DNA from: Aerococcaceae bacterium zg-1292
GTDB lineage: Bacteria; Bacillota; Bacilli; Lactobacillales; Aerococcaceae
NCBI GenBank assembly: GCA_016126655.1
Contig: CP065955.1
Coordinates: forward strand, 1,099,001-1,163,000
Direction: 5' to 3'
DNA length: 64,000 bases
Under the pieces are notes generated by a model. It was not told where the DNA came from, searched no databases, and saw nothing but the letters and a program-made list of their open reading frames with translations. The first letter of the stretch is position 1; every line of letters starts with the position of its first letter. This document shows, piece by piece, positions 1 through 8,106 of the stretch. The position numbers and the translations under genes are program-made.

Positions 1-1
1 T

Positions 2-166
2 TTGGATACAGGTGATATTTATTATAGTAGTACGCTAGAAGAGCATGAGGCATTGGTTGAAAAATACGTTAATAAGCGACAATCTAGACGCAATGAGTCA
101 GGCGAATCAACGACTTCACAAGAAACAACAAATGAGTCAGAAGCAGTTGACGAAACTGCAGAATAA
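2..166 (+). CDS. mltG: Endolytic transglycosylase MltG, C-terminal end (partial)
   Basis: The window opens inside this gene, so only the last 54 residues are seen. The stretch around DIYYSSTLEEHEALVEKYV matches the usual end of MltG/YceG, the membrane-anchored lytic transglycosylase that cuts nascent peptidoglycan strands. A low-complexity Ser/Thr/Glu tail follows, which is common and poorly conserved in this family. The position directly before udk and greA is a known Lactobacillales order and supports the call. The catalytic domain is outside the window, so the identity rests on the tail and the neighbours. Confidence 0.65.
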   Translation: MDTGDIYYSSTLEEHEALVEKYVNKRQSRRNESGESTTSQETTNESEAVDETAE

Positions 167-230
167 TGGTTTAATTGAGGCTAGGAATAAACTAGCGACT
201 CAAGTTAAATCTGCATAACGGACAGTTAGC

Positions 231-267
231 AAAACTATCAAAAGTGTTGGATGCTTTTGATAGTTTT
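231..267 (+). terminator. Rho-independent terminator after mltG
   Basis: A perfect 14-bp inverted repeat (AAAACTATCAAAAG and its complement) with a 9-nt loop ends in a short T run. It separates mltG from udk. Confidence 0.85.
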
Positions 268-350
268 TACCTGTTATGGTGCAGGAAAATGCTGTGAACG
301 TTCGTTTCAATGAAAGTTTATTATGCTAAGAGAATAGGAGAATTTATATC

Positions 351-977
351 ATGGCAAAAAGACCCATTGTGATTGGGGTAACAGGCGCGTCAGGAAGCGG
401 TAAATCAAGTGTAAGTAATCGTATTTTAGATATTTTTTCTGAATTATCGGTACTATTATTACAGCAGGATTATTATTACAAAGACCAAACGCATTTACCA
501 TTTGAAGAACGTTTAAAGACGAATTATGACCATCCATTTGCTTTTGACAATGATTTGTTTATTGAACATTTACAAGCCTTGTTGCGTGGCGAAACGATTG
601 AAAAACCGGTCTACGATTTCGCTAATCATACGCGCAGTCAAGAAATCATCATTCAAGAGTCACGGGATGTCATCATTGTAGAAGGAATCTTAATATTGGA
701 AGATTCACGTATTCGTGACTTATTAGATATTAAAATCTACGTAGATACGGATAGTGATATTTGTTTGGCTCGACGTATTTTGCGTGATATTAATGAACGT
801 GGTCGTACGATTGAATCGGTAATTAATCAATATGTTGACGTTGTCAAACCAATGTACCATCAATTCATTGAACCAACAAAACGTTATGCCGATTTAATTA
901 TACCTGAAGGTGGTTATAATCAAGTTGCGATTGATTTATTAGCTACAAAAGTACGTTCGATTTTAGAATCGGAATAA
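351..977 (+). CDS. udk: Uridine kinase
   Basis: Phosphorylates uridine and cytidine to UMP and CMP in cytosolic pyrimidine salvage. The 208-residue product has the family's normal length. The Walker A loop GASGSGKS lies at residues 12-19, followed by the DYYYKD and YDHPFAFD segments that form the nucleoside pocket in Udk, and by [12 protein letters not shown], the lid-type arginine-rich segment. The ATG is preceded by AGGAG at a normal distance. It lies between mltG and greA, as in many lactobacilli. The upstream terminator suggests that it has its own promoter, but I cannot pick a convincing one. Confidence 0.95.
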   Translation: MAKRPIVIGVTGASGSGKSSVSNRILDIFSELSVLLLQQDYYYKDQTHLPFEERLKTNYDHPFAFDNDLFIEHLQALLRGETIEKPVYDFANHTRSQEIIIQESRDVIIVEGILILEDSRIRDLLDIKIYVDTDSDICLARRILRDINERGRTIESVINQYVDVVKPMYHQFIEPTKRYADLIIPEGGYNQVAIDLLATKVRSILESE

Positions 978-984
978 ATTTTCA

Positions 985-1013
985 TTGCATGTTTTGTAAG
1001 AACGTGGTATGGT
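985..1013 (+). promoter_or_regulatory. Putative sigma-A promoter of greA
   Basis: TTGCAT and TATGGT are separated by exactly 17 bp, in the short gap between udk and greA and about 50 bp before the greA ribosome site. Confidence 0.5.
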
Positions 1014-1066
1014 AGCATTATCATTTTGAGAAACGAACATTTAATGTTTCTATAGGAGGGAATTAG

Positions 1067-1546
1067 TTGGAAGAAAAAGTATTTCCAATGACTTTAGAAG
1101 GTAAAGCGAAATTAGAAGCTGAACTTGAAGATTTAAAAGTAGTAAAACGTAAAGAAATTATTGAACGGATTAAAATTGCACGTAGTTTTGGTGACTTATC
1201 TGAAAACTCAGAGTATGAATCTGCAAAAGACGAACAAGCATTTGTTGAAGGACGTATTTCAACATTAGAAAATATGATTCGTTTTGCAGTTATTATTGAT
1301 GATAAAGATATTGCCGAAGATGAAGTTTCTTTAGGTCGTTCTGTAACGTTTATCGAATTACCTGATGGCGAAGAAGAAACCTATACAATCGTCGGTAGCG
1401 CAGAAGCAGACCCAATGGAATCAAAAATTTCCAATGAATCACCGATTGCTGTTGCGATTTTAGGTAAAAAAGTCAATGATGTCGTAACAGTTAATACACC
1501 AGGCGGTTCATTTGATATTAAAATTACCAAAGTTGAGAAAAAATAA
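1067..1546 (+). CDS. greA: Transcription elongation factor GreA
   Basis: Binds the RNA polymerase secondary channel and triggers cleavage of backtracked transcripts. The 159 residues match the family length of about 158. The N-terminal coiled coil carries the [12 protein letters not shown] and [18 protein letters not shown] signatures, with the acidic tip that reaches the active site. The C-terminal FKBP-like globular domain ends in [10 protein letters not shown]. The start is TTG at 1067 behind AGGAGGG (1054-1060). The next ATG would remove the start of the coiled coil, so TTG is preferred. Confidence 0.95.
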   Translation: MEEKVFPMTLEGKAKLEAELEDLKVVKRKEIIERIKIARSFGDLSENSEYESAKDEQAFVEGRISTLENMIRFAVIIDDKDIAEDEVSLGRSVTFIELPDGEEETYTIVGSAEADPMESKISNESPIAVAILGKKVNDVVTVNTPGGSFDIKITKVEKK

Positions 1547-1553
1547 TCGTGAT

Positions 1554-1587
1554 GGGATTGAGCGTAAGTCGTTCAGTCCTATTTTTG
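1554..1587 (+). terminator. Terminator after greA
   Basis: A hairpin GGATTGAGCG / CGTTCAGTCC with G-U pairs is followed by a T5 run, a few bases after the greA stop codon. Confidence 0.65.
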
Positions 1588-1622
1588 TAAAACCAGTTCT
1601 CATCAACAAAGGTCCAAATTAA

Positions 1623-1675
1623 TTTATAAATTCAGTCTTTAGTCTCTTGAAATATAGTGATTTAATGGTCATAAT
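1623..1675 (+). promoter_or_regulatory. Putative LiaR box and promoter of the liaFSR operon
   Basis: A TTCAGTCTTTAGTCT element (1631-1645) sits directly upstream of TTGAAA (1647-1652), which is 17 bp from CATAAT (1670-1675). That is the usual place for an activator site. A near-identical element recurs at 4609-4633. LiaR/CesR-type autoregulation is known for the family; the assignment of this particular motif is inferred. Confidence 0.5.
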
Positions 1676-1707
1676 TATGAACAACAACATAATAAGGAGG
1701 CGTTTTT

Positions 1708-2454
1708 TTGCGTGAACAGTTGAAAAAGTATAGTTGGATGATTTTGGCTTTTTCATTACTTATATTAGGCATTGATATTTTTAATCAGCTTGCGACATTT
1801 GTTCCGTTTATTGTTAGTATCGTAATGGTGATTAGCGCCTTATTTATTTCAATGCGCTCCATCCAATTACTCGTATTTTGGTTAGGTGTCTTTATTTTGA
1901 CAAATGTCTTGATAAATTCGTATGCTTTTTTGGGTTTTATTTTAGTCATTGGGATTGTATTACTCGTCTTTCAGACCAAGGAAGGTAATGAATTGGTTTG
2001 GTTTCACGAAGCATTTCTCCATCCATTTACCAAGCAGCAGTCATATGTAGGTGTTAAAGTTATTCAGCCACAAATCAATCAGCGTAGTCGTATTTATAAG
2101 CAAGCATTGCCGAAATACTATGAGACTAAAGAATTGTTTGAGTGGCAAGACATTAATATTGCTGCTGTTGGAGGAGATTCGATTATCGATTTAGGGGCAA
2201 CCTTGCTGCCTGAAGGCGAAAATGTCATAGTAATTCAAAAAGTGTTTGGGCGTACACGAATTATTATTCCACATGGCATTGGATTGTTACTGAATGTGAG
2301 TTTAATTAATGGTAAGGTACTTTATGAACAAGATATTTTTCCATTAATTAATGATAATTTTCGTTGGCAGAGCAAGGATTATGCACAAGCGACACGTAAA
2401 GTGAAAATTGTTGTATCCTCTGTATTCAGTGATGTGGAGGTGATTCGAGTATGA
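1708..2454 (+). CDS. liaF: LiaF-like membrane sensor/inhibitor protein
   Basis: Membrane protein that in LiaFSR/VraTSR systems keeps the histidine kinase inactive until the envelope is stressed. The first ~95 residues hold hydrophobic helices separated by very short loops. The rest is the cytosolic LiaF C-terminal domain (DUF2154 type), with VGGDSIIDLGATLLPEGEN and IPHGIGLLLNVSLI typical of its beta-rich fold. The start is TTG at 1708 behind AAGGAGG. The stop overlaps the start of the kinase gene, so the two are translationally coupled. Confidence 0.85.
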   Translation: MREQLKKYSWMILAFSLLILGIDIFNQLATFVPFIVSIVMVISALFISMRSIQLLVFWLGVFILTNVLINSYAFLGFILVIGIVLLVFQTKEGNELVWFHEAFLHPFTKQQSYVGVKVIQPQINQRSRIYKQALPKYYETKELFEWQDINIAAVGGDSIIDLGATLLPEGENVIVIQKVFGRTRIIIPHGIGLLLNVSLINGKVLYEQDIFPLINDNFRWQSKDYAQATRKVKIVVSSVFSDVEVIRV

Positions 2455-3536
2455 TTTTGAGACTGTGGTTGCGTCTAGCGATGTATCATCTTTTCTTACT
2501 ATTTAGTACAGTGAGTATATTATTAGTTATATTGATTGAAGGACTCGGTTATTTTACATGGAATGCCTTTTTCCGTGCACATTTGTATTACTGGCCCATC
2601 TGGACAATCATTGTATCACTGATTTTCGTTATCTCCTTTTGTAGTGCCTTTTTCTTTGCCCGTGGCTTAAGCGAACCGTATGAACAACTTCATGCGAAAG
2701 TTAATTGGCTAATTTTAGGAAAATACCGTCACCATTCATTTGAACAACATAAAAAATCGCCGAATTGGTTTGAACCATCCAGTAATGTCGACCAAGATTT
2801 AGTGAGTTTACGTGATAAAATGTTGCAGCTGACGACGGATTTGCAAGAATTTTCAGCTGCTCCTACATTTGTTGGTAATGAAACGAAAGAGGAAATTATT
2901 GAACAAGAGCGTCAACGCATTGCCCGTGAATTACACGACTCGGTGAGTCAACAATTATTTGCGTCTATGATGATGTTGTCAGCCATCAATGAAACAAGCG
3001 CTAAAAATTTGCCAGAAATGACCCAAAAGCAATTAGCTAAGATTGAAGAAATTGTCAATAATGCACAAACTGAAATGCGTGCCTTATTACTCCATTTGCG
3101 TCCGATTGCATTAGCCGACAAAACACTCAAGGAAGGTATCAACCAATTGCTTAATGAGTTAAAACCAAAGATTCCACATGAAGTAAGTTGGCAGTTAGAC
3201 GATATTCGTATGGAAAGTGGGATTGAAGACCATCTGTTTCGTATTGTCCAAGAAGCCATCTCCAATACTTTACGACATGCGAAAGCCTCCAAGTTTGAAG
3301 TGCTCTTACATGAAATTGATGGAAATATTCAGTTGAAAATATTTGATGATGGCAAGGGTTTTGATATTAATGCACATCAAAAAGTTGGCAGTTATGGTAT
3401 TTTAAATATGAAAGAGCGAATTGCTAGTTTAGGTGGTGATATTCGAATCATGAGTTTGCCGCAGCAAGGGACAGTAATTGATATAAAAATTCCGATTGAA
3501 AGGAAGATAATTGATGATAAAAGTATTAGTAGTTGA
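2451..3536 (+). CDS. liaS: LiaS-like sensor histidine kinase
   Basis: Kinase of the LiaFSR/VraSR/CesSR cell-envelope stress system. Two N-terminal membrane helices (about 10-35 and 45-70) enclose a short loop, as in intramembrane-sensing kinases. The HisKA_3 dimerisation domain has RQRIARELHDSVSQQ with the phosphoacceptor at H162. The HATPase domain follows (N-box around EAISNTLRHA, G-box DDGKGFD). At 361 residues it has normal length. It overlaps liaF by 4 nt, and the response-regulator gene starts inside its 3' end. Confidence 0.9.
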   Translation: MILRLWLRLAMYHLFLLFSTVSILLVILIEGLGYFTWNAFFRAHLYYWPIWTIIVSLIFVISFCSAFFFARGLSEPYEQLHAKVNWLILGKYRHHSFEQHKKSPNWFEPSSNVDQDLVSLRDKMLQLTTDLQEFSAAPTFVGNETKEEIIEQERQRIARELHDSVSQQLFASMMMLSAINETSAKNLPEMTQKQLAKIEEIVNNAQTEMRALLLHLRPIALADKTLKEGINQLLNELKPKIPHEVSWQLDDIRMESGIEDHLFRIVQEAISNTLRHAKASKFEVLLHEIDGNIQLKIFDDGKGFDINAHQKVGSYGILNMKERIASLGGDIRIMSLPQQGTVIDIKIPIERKIIDDKSISS

Positions 3537-4149
3537 TGACCACGAAATGGTTCGATTAGGTGTGACATCCTATTTAATGGTTCAGCCCGATATCGAAGTG
3601 ATTGCTGAAGCCGAAAATGGATTACAAGGTTATCACAAAGCGTTGGAGTATAAACCAGATGTAATTTTAATGGACCTTGTGATGGATGTGATGGACGGTA
3701 TCGAAGCTACGAAAAAAATTATTAGTGAATGGCCTCAAGCGAAAATTATTATCGTAACATCTTTTTTAGACGATGAAAAAGTATTTCCAGCTATCGAAAG
3801 TGGTGCAAGAGGATATTTATTAAAGACATCCTCAGCTAATGAAATTGCTCAAGCAATTCGTGATGCCTACGCCGGTAACCAAGTCATTGAAAAAGAAGTA
3901 ACCGATAAATTATTAGATAAGCAATACCAAGATAGCTTACCTAAACTCCACGATAATTTAACGACACGTGAATTAGAAGTCTTATTATTAATTGGTAAAG
4001 GTTATTCCAACCAAGAAATTGCGGACGAATTGTTTATCACGTTAAAAACAGTTAAAACTCATGTAAGTAATATTTTATCAAAATTAGAAGTTGAAGACCG
4101 CACGCAGGCGACGATTTACGCATTTAAACATGATTTAATTGAACCATAA
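3514..4149 (+). CDS. liaR: LiaR-like response regulator (NarL/LuxR family)
   Basis: DNA-binding partner of the upstream kinase. The receiver domain has the acidic pair D8-D9, the phosphoacceptor D54 in ILMDLVMD, and the conserved Lys in YLLKTSS. The C-terminal LuxR helix-turn-helix has LTTRELEVLLLIGKGYSN and KTVKTHVSNILSKL. I chose ATG at 3514 rather than the adjacent TTG at 3511 because AGGAAG (3501-3506) is better spaced to it. It probably activates its own operon and, by the shared motif, perhaps the gene at 4658. Confidence 0.9.
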   Translation: MIKVLVVDDHEMVRLGVTSYLMVQPDIEVIAEAENGLQGYHKALEYKPDVILMDLVMDVMDGIEATKKIISEWPQAKIIIVTSFLDDEKVFPAIESGARGYLLKTSSANEIAQAIRDAYAGNQVIEKEVTDKLLDKQYQDSLPKLHDNLTTRELEVLLLIGKGYSNQEIADELFITLKTVKTHVSNILSKLEVEDRTQATIYAFKHDLIEP

Positions 4150-4187
4150 TTCGTGATAATAGGTAGTTTAAATTTGGAGCAAAAATA

Positions 4188-4216
4188 TGTACATCTCATT
4201 TAAATGAGAGTATAAT
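4188..4216 (+). promoter_or_regulatory. Promoter with an internal 16-bp palindrome
   Basis: TGTACA, 17 bp, TATAAT (4211-4216). The spacer holds a perfect palindrome TCTCATTTAAATGAGA (4194-4209), filling nearly the whole space between the two hexamers. A dimeric repressor bound there would block polymerase. No T run follows, so it is not a terminator for liaR. Confidence 0.55.
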
Positions 4217-4268
4217 ACTAATTAATTAAGCACGAACACTAAAAATAATTGAAAGTGAGGCGAGCGAA

Positions 4269-4580
4269 GTGAATATTATTGTCAGTTCACAAGCTGCAGA
4301 GTGGTTTAACGAAGAAGTTGGTATTCGCGAAGGAGCGGGGATTCGTTTTAAATCCAAAATTTATGGAAACAGTCCAGTCACCGAAGGATTTGCTATCGCG
4401 ATGGAAGCAGACGAACCGATGAATCCAATTGCTAAAACAGTTACTGAAAATGGTTTGTTGTTTTTCGTTGAAGAAAATGACGAATGGTTCTTTAATGGTC
4501 ACGATTTATCCGTTGAGTTTGACGAAAAACGTAAGGAACCGAAGTATCGTTATTTAAAAGACGGCAAGCCAATCGAATAA
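4269..4580 (+). CDS. HesB/YadR/YfhF-type small protein
   Basis: 103-residue protein with the fold signature of the HesB/IscA-like families of Gram-positive bacteria (NIIVSSQAAEWFNEEVG, GIRFKSKIYG, ENDEWFFNGHDLSVEFD). Unlike true A-type iron-sulfur carriers it has no cysteine at all, as in the YneR/YadR branch, so metal-cluster transfer is doubtful and its role is unknown. The start is GTG at 4269, eight bases after GTGAGG. It lies alone behind its own promoter. Confidence 0.75.
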   Translation: MNIIVSSQAAEWFNEEVGIREGAGIRFKSKIYGNSPVTEGFAIAMEADEPMNPIAKTVTENGLLFFVEENDEWFFNGHDLSVEFDEKRKEPKYRYLKDGKPIE

Positions 4581-4608
4581 AACAGCGGACATTTTGTTTC
4601 AAATCATT

Positions 4609-4633
4609 ATAAATTCAGGCGTTTAGTCTTGAT
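4609..4633 (+). promoter_or_regulatory. Second LiaR-box-like element
   Basis: TATAAATTCAGGCGTTTAGTCT nearly repeats the element in front of liaF, with one substitution and one extra base. It ends only 12 bases before the ribosome site of the ECF gene, so either the promoter lies upstream of it or it acts within the leader. Confidence 0.4.
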
Positions 4634-4657
4634 TCAGTTAAGTTGAGGAGGAAAACA

Positions 4658-5293
4658 ATGCAAACATATACAAAAAATCGTACAGGCGAGTTAGTACGAC
4701 TAGCGTTATTTTTATCATTAATCATCATTCAAACATGGGTACCATTTTTAGGCAATATTAACATTGGATTATTATCGATTACATTTATACATGTTACCGT
4801 TATTGTCGCTACATTATGGCTCGGCTTACGCGAAGGGGTAATGGTTGGGACGATGTGGGGATTAAATAGTTGGATTCGTTCATTAGCAATGCCAACCTCA
4901 CCTTTAGCGACTTATGCATTATCATCACCCATTGTCAGTGTGTTACCGCGTATTTTAATGCCATTAATTATCGGACTTATTTATGTACGGTTGACGCCTA
5001 AACAACAACAATCGAAAATCACTTTATTTATCTTAGGTGGGTTAGGTGCAATATTAAATACAGTATTATTACTCGGTGCCATCGGTGTATTCCGTTCATC
5101 AGGCGGTGCTATTGCCATGGGAGTCATCAAAGAAGCATCTGAAGCAACATCTGCTACAAGTGTAGCGTTATGGAAAATTTTAGGTGGAATCGTCGTATCT
5201 AACGGAATTCCGGAAATGATTTTCTCTGCCTTTGTCACGCCAACACTAGTTTCAGCGTTACAGTTTAGCCAAAAACATATTGGCCGTAATTAA
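4658..5293 (+). CDS. ECF transporter S component (substrate-binding membrane subunit)
   Basis: Integral membrane protein of about 211 residues with five to six hydrophobic helices, matching ECF-type S components that capture vitamins or similar micronutrients and dock onto a shared EcfAAT energy module. WLGLREGVMVGTMWGLNSW and the SPIVSVLPRILMPLIIGLIY segment are typical. The substrate cannot be read from the sequence. ATG at 4658 is chosen because GAGGAGG (4645-4651) is ideally spaced; an upstream in-frame TTG overlaps that site. The LiaR-like element upstream suggests envelope-stress control. Confidence 0.8.
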   Translation: MQTYTKNRTGELVRLALFLSLIIIQTWVPFLGNINIGLLSITFIHVTVIVATLWLGLREGVMVGTMWGLNSWIRSLAMPTSPLATYALSSPIVSVLPRILMPLIIGLIYVRLTPKQQQSKITLFILGGLGAILNTVLLLGAIGVFRSSGGAIAMGVIKEASEATSATSVALWKILGGIVVSNGIPEMIFSAFVTPTLVSALQFSQKHIGRN

Positions 5294-5301
5294 TAAGATA
5301 A

Positions 5302-5344
5302 AACAACACACGTTAAATTCATATGAAACTTAACGTGTGTTGTT
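5302..5344. terminator. Bidirectional terminator between convergent genes
   Basis: A perfect 15-bp inverted repeat (AACAACACACGTTAA) with a 13-nt loop lies between the plus-strand ECF gene and the minus-strand small gene that ends at 5350. Confidence 0.8.
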
Positions 5345-5349
5345 GATTG

Positions 5350-5481
5350 TTAAAAGAAACTTTGTAAACTAAAATATAAACTGATAACTAAAGAAGCCAG
5401 CATCGTAATAACCATTAATATCGCCGTAAAGCGTACGATGCGTTCCATACGGGTTAATTTTTTCTTTTTCTTTTGACTCAT
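5350..5481 (-). CDS. Small single-span membrane protein (DUF4044/Prli42-like)
   Basis: A 43-residue protein with a Lys-rich head (MSQKKKKKLTRMER) and one hydrophobic helix to the C terminus. This layout resembles the small DUF4044/Prli42-type proteins of Firmicutes; Prli42 anchors the stressosome in Listeria. AAAGGA precedes the ATG at 5481. It converges on the ECF gene and shares its terminator. Family assignment is tentative because the protein is short and mostly hydrophobic. Confidence 0.55.
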   Translation of the reverse strand: MSQKKKKKLTRMERIVRFTAILMVITMLASLVISLYFSLQSFF

Positions 5482-5677
5482 TGATATAAATCCTTTCATC
5501 TGTGTTAGTAGAAACGTGGGCCATTTCCTCTCTCGTACTAATGATACACAACTCGTTGCCGTTTTTCAATAATAAAATAGGCAAAAGTCTTTTATCTAAT
5601 TACATTATTTGATAGAATAGTGAAGTATGAAATAGTAGCGGATTCGTAAATCCCTAAAAATTAGGAGGCTTATCATC

Positions 5678-7123
5678 ATGTCAAAACAACAAATTGGTGT
5701 TGTCGGAATGGCTGTAATGGGACGCAATATTGCGTTAAATATTGAAAGTCGTGGGTATTCAGTTGCATTGTATAACCGTACGGGTTCGAAAACAACATCC
5801 GTTATCGAAGAAAATCCAGGTAAAAATTTAAAAGCGACTTATACTGTGGAAGAATTTGTTGATTCTTTAGAAGTACCACGTAAAATTTTATTAATGGTAC
5901 AAGCAGGTAAAGGAACAGACTTGACAATCGAAGCATTATTACCACATTTAGAAAAAGGTGATATTTTAATCGATGGTGGAAACACTTACTATAAAGATAC
6001 TATTCGCCGTAGTGAATATTTAGCGAATTCAGGTATAAACTTTATCGGTACAGGTGTTTCTGGTGGAGAAGAAGGTGCGTTATTAGGACCTTCAATTATG
6101 CCTGGTGGTCAAAAAGAAGCTTATGATTTAGTGGCACCAATATTAGAACAAATTGCTGCGAAAGCAAGCGAAGATGGCAAACCATGTGTGACGTATATTG
6201 GCCCTAATGGCGCTGGGCATTATGTAAAAATGGTACATAATGGTATTGAATATGGTGATATGCAATTAATTGCTGAATCCTATGATATTTTGCATCGTGG
6301 TTTAGGTCTATCGGCACAAGAAATTGGTGATATTTTCACTGAGTGGAACCAAGGTGAATTAGATAGTTTCTTAATGGAAATTTCAGCACAAATTTTAAAA
6401 ACAACTGATCCTGAAACAGGTAAGCCGATGGTCGAAGTGATTATGGACCGTGCCGGTAATAAAGGTACGGGCAAATGGACCTCTCAAAGTGCATTAGATT
6501 TAGGTGAGCCTTTATCATTAATTACTGAATCTGTTTTTGCTCGCTATATTTCAAGTCAAAAAGATCAACGTCTTAAAGCAAGTGAAGTGATTCCGAATGT
6601 GGACGCTAAACTAACACTTGAGAAAGAAGAACGTGAACAATTAATTGAAGCGATTCGTCAAGCCTTGTACTTCAGTAAAATCATGAGTTATGCGCAAGGA
6701 TTCGCTCAAATGCGTGAAGCAAGTGAAGTTTATGATTGGAATTTACCATATGGTGAAATCGCAAGAATTTTCCGTGCAGGTTGTATTATTCGGGCAAAAT
6801 TCTTACAAAAAATTACCGATGCGTATGAAAAAGATGCGAATTTAGCGAATTTAATGTTAGATGATTATTTCTTAGATATCGTATCAACTCATCATCAAGC
6901 GGTACGCCATGTTGTATCAGTTGCGATTGCTGCAGGGATTCCAGTACCAACATTTTCAGCTGCCATTGCTTACTATGATTCTTATCGTTCAGCGGTATTA
7001 CCAGCTAACTTAATTCAAGCACAACGTGACTTCTTCGGTGCGCATACGTATAACCGCGTGGATAAACCAGGCACATTCCATTTCCATTGGAATGATGTAC
7101 GTGAAGAACAATTAGAAGATTAA
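5678..7123 (+). CDS. gnd: 6-phosphogluconate dehydrogenase, decarboxylating
   Basis: Oxidises 6-phosphogluconate to ribulose-5-phosphate and CO2 with NADP+ in the pentose phosphate pathway. The N-terminal Rossmann domain begins [25 protein letters not shown], the [19 protein letters not shown] substrate loop and the catalytic [13 protein letters not shown] follow. GNKGTGKW lies in the helical domain. The 481 residues match the family. AGGAGG precedes the ATG and a strong terminator follows, so it is probably monocistronic. Confidence 0.95.
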   Translation: MSKQQIGVVGMAVMGRNIALNIESRGYSVALYNRTGSKTTSVIEENPGKNLKATYTVEEFVDSLEVPRKILLMVQAGKGTDLTIEALLPHLEKGDILIDGGNTYYKDTIRRSEYLANSGINFIGTGVSGGEEGALLGPSIMPGGQKEAYDLVAPILEQIAAKASEDGKPCVTYIGPNGAGHYVKMVHNGIEYGDMQLIAESYDILHRGLGLSAQEIGDIFTEWNQGELDSFLMEISAQILKTTDPETGKPMVEVIMDRAGNKGTGKWTSQSALDLGEPLSLITESVFARYISSQKDQRLKASEVIPNVDAKLTLEKEEREQLIEAIRQALYFSKIMSYAQGFAQMREASEVYDWNLPYGEIARIFRAGCIIRAKFLQKITDAYEKDANLANLMLDDYFLDIVSTHHQAVRHVVSVAIAAGIPVPTFSAAIAYYDSYRSAVLPANLIQAQRDFFGAHTYNRVDKPGTFHFHWNDVREEQLED

Positions 7124-7155
7124 ATAATATGCGCCAATAAGCACAATGGTGAGAT

Positions 7156-7180
7156 AAAACGGGGGATTGCCCCGTTTTTT
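7156..7180 (+). terminator. Terminator after gnd
   Basis: Hairpin AAAACGGGG / CCCCGTTTT with a 5-nt loop, followed by a T6 run. Confidence 0.85.
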
Positions 7181-7403
7181 GGTGTGATTGAATAATTAAT
7201 TGCTACATTATTTTGACGAATTTCTTATTAATTATTAGCTAAAATGGTGAGGACTATTACATTTTTATGAAAATATTGAAAAATTAATAGATTACGGTAG
7301 CTTTTTCATTAAAAATTGTGTAATATAAAGGTGAAAGCATTTTAGTTTAATGTGAGAAAAATGTCTTTGTCAGGCTAAAATCATTTTATGGAGGTTACCT
7401 TGA

Positions 7404-8104
7404 ATGAATGAAAAAAAAATTATCGTGTACTAATTATTGAAGATGAAAAAAATTTAGCGCGTTTTGTGGATTTAGAATTGCAACATGAGGGCTATGAAAC
7501 ACATATTTGTAACGATGGCCGCAGTGGATTAGAAGCGGCGCTAAATCAAGATTGGGATGTTATTTTACTAGATTTAATGTTACCAGAATTAAATGGTCTT
7601 GAAGTATGTCGCCGTATTCGTCCGATTAAAGATACACCTATTATTATTATGACAGCACGTGATTCTGTGATGGACCGTGTTTCTGGTTTGGATCAAGGGG
7701 CAGATGACTATATTGTCAAGCCGTTTGCGATTGAAGAATTATTAGCGCGTTTACGTGCATTATTCCGTCGTATCGAAACAGAAGAAGAGCAACGTACGCC
7801 GCAACAACAAACGGTAAAATATCGTGATTTAGTGATTGAGAAAGCAAATCGTATTGTGCGTCGTAGCGATGAAGTGATTGATTTAACAAAACGAGAGTAT
7901 GAATTATTACTTTACTTGATGGAAAACTTGAACAAAGTGATGTCACGTGAAGTGTTGTTAGACGAAGTGTGGGAATATAAATCGGAAGTTGAAACAAATG
8001 TAGTCGATGTCTATATTCGTTATTTGCGCAATAAAATTGATTTACCAAATCAAGAAAGTTATATCCAAACTGTTCGTGGTACTGGATATGTTATGAGAAC
8101 GTAA
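7404..8104 (+). CDS. OmpR-family response regulator (CovR/LisR-like) with apparent frameshift near its start
   Basis: DNA-binding regulator paired with the kinase just downstream. The receiver has the acidic IIEDEKN start, phosphoacceptor Asp in VILLDLMLPE and Lys in DDYIVKPFA. The C-terminal winged helix has KREYELLLYLMENLNKVMSR and VDVYIRYLRNKID. GAGGTTACC precedes ATG at 7404, but an A9 tract (7411-7419) puts that ATG out of frame with the rest; ten A residues would restore MNEKKNYRVLIIEDE. Downstream of the tract the frame is open to the stop at 8104, and its first in-frame GTG (7466) would lose the acidic pocket. This may be a sequencing error, a slippage switch, or RNA polymerase slippage. 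Confidence 0.8.
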
Positions 8105-8106
8105 GA

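Noticed and set aside
4269-4580. Iron-sulfur carrier function for the HesB-like protein
   Set aside because: The protein contains no cysteine, so it cannot carry a cluster in the known way.
5369-5584. A 71-codon minus-strand frame opposite the gap before gnd
   Set aside because: No ribosome site and no family resemblance. The overlapping 43-codon frame ending at 5350 has a proper start and a membrane-protein pattern.
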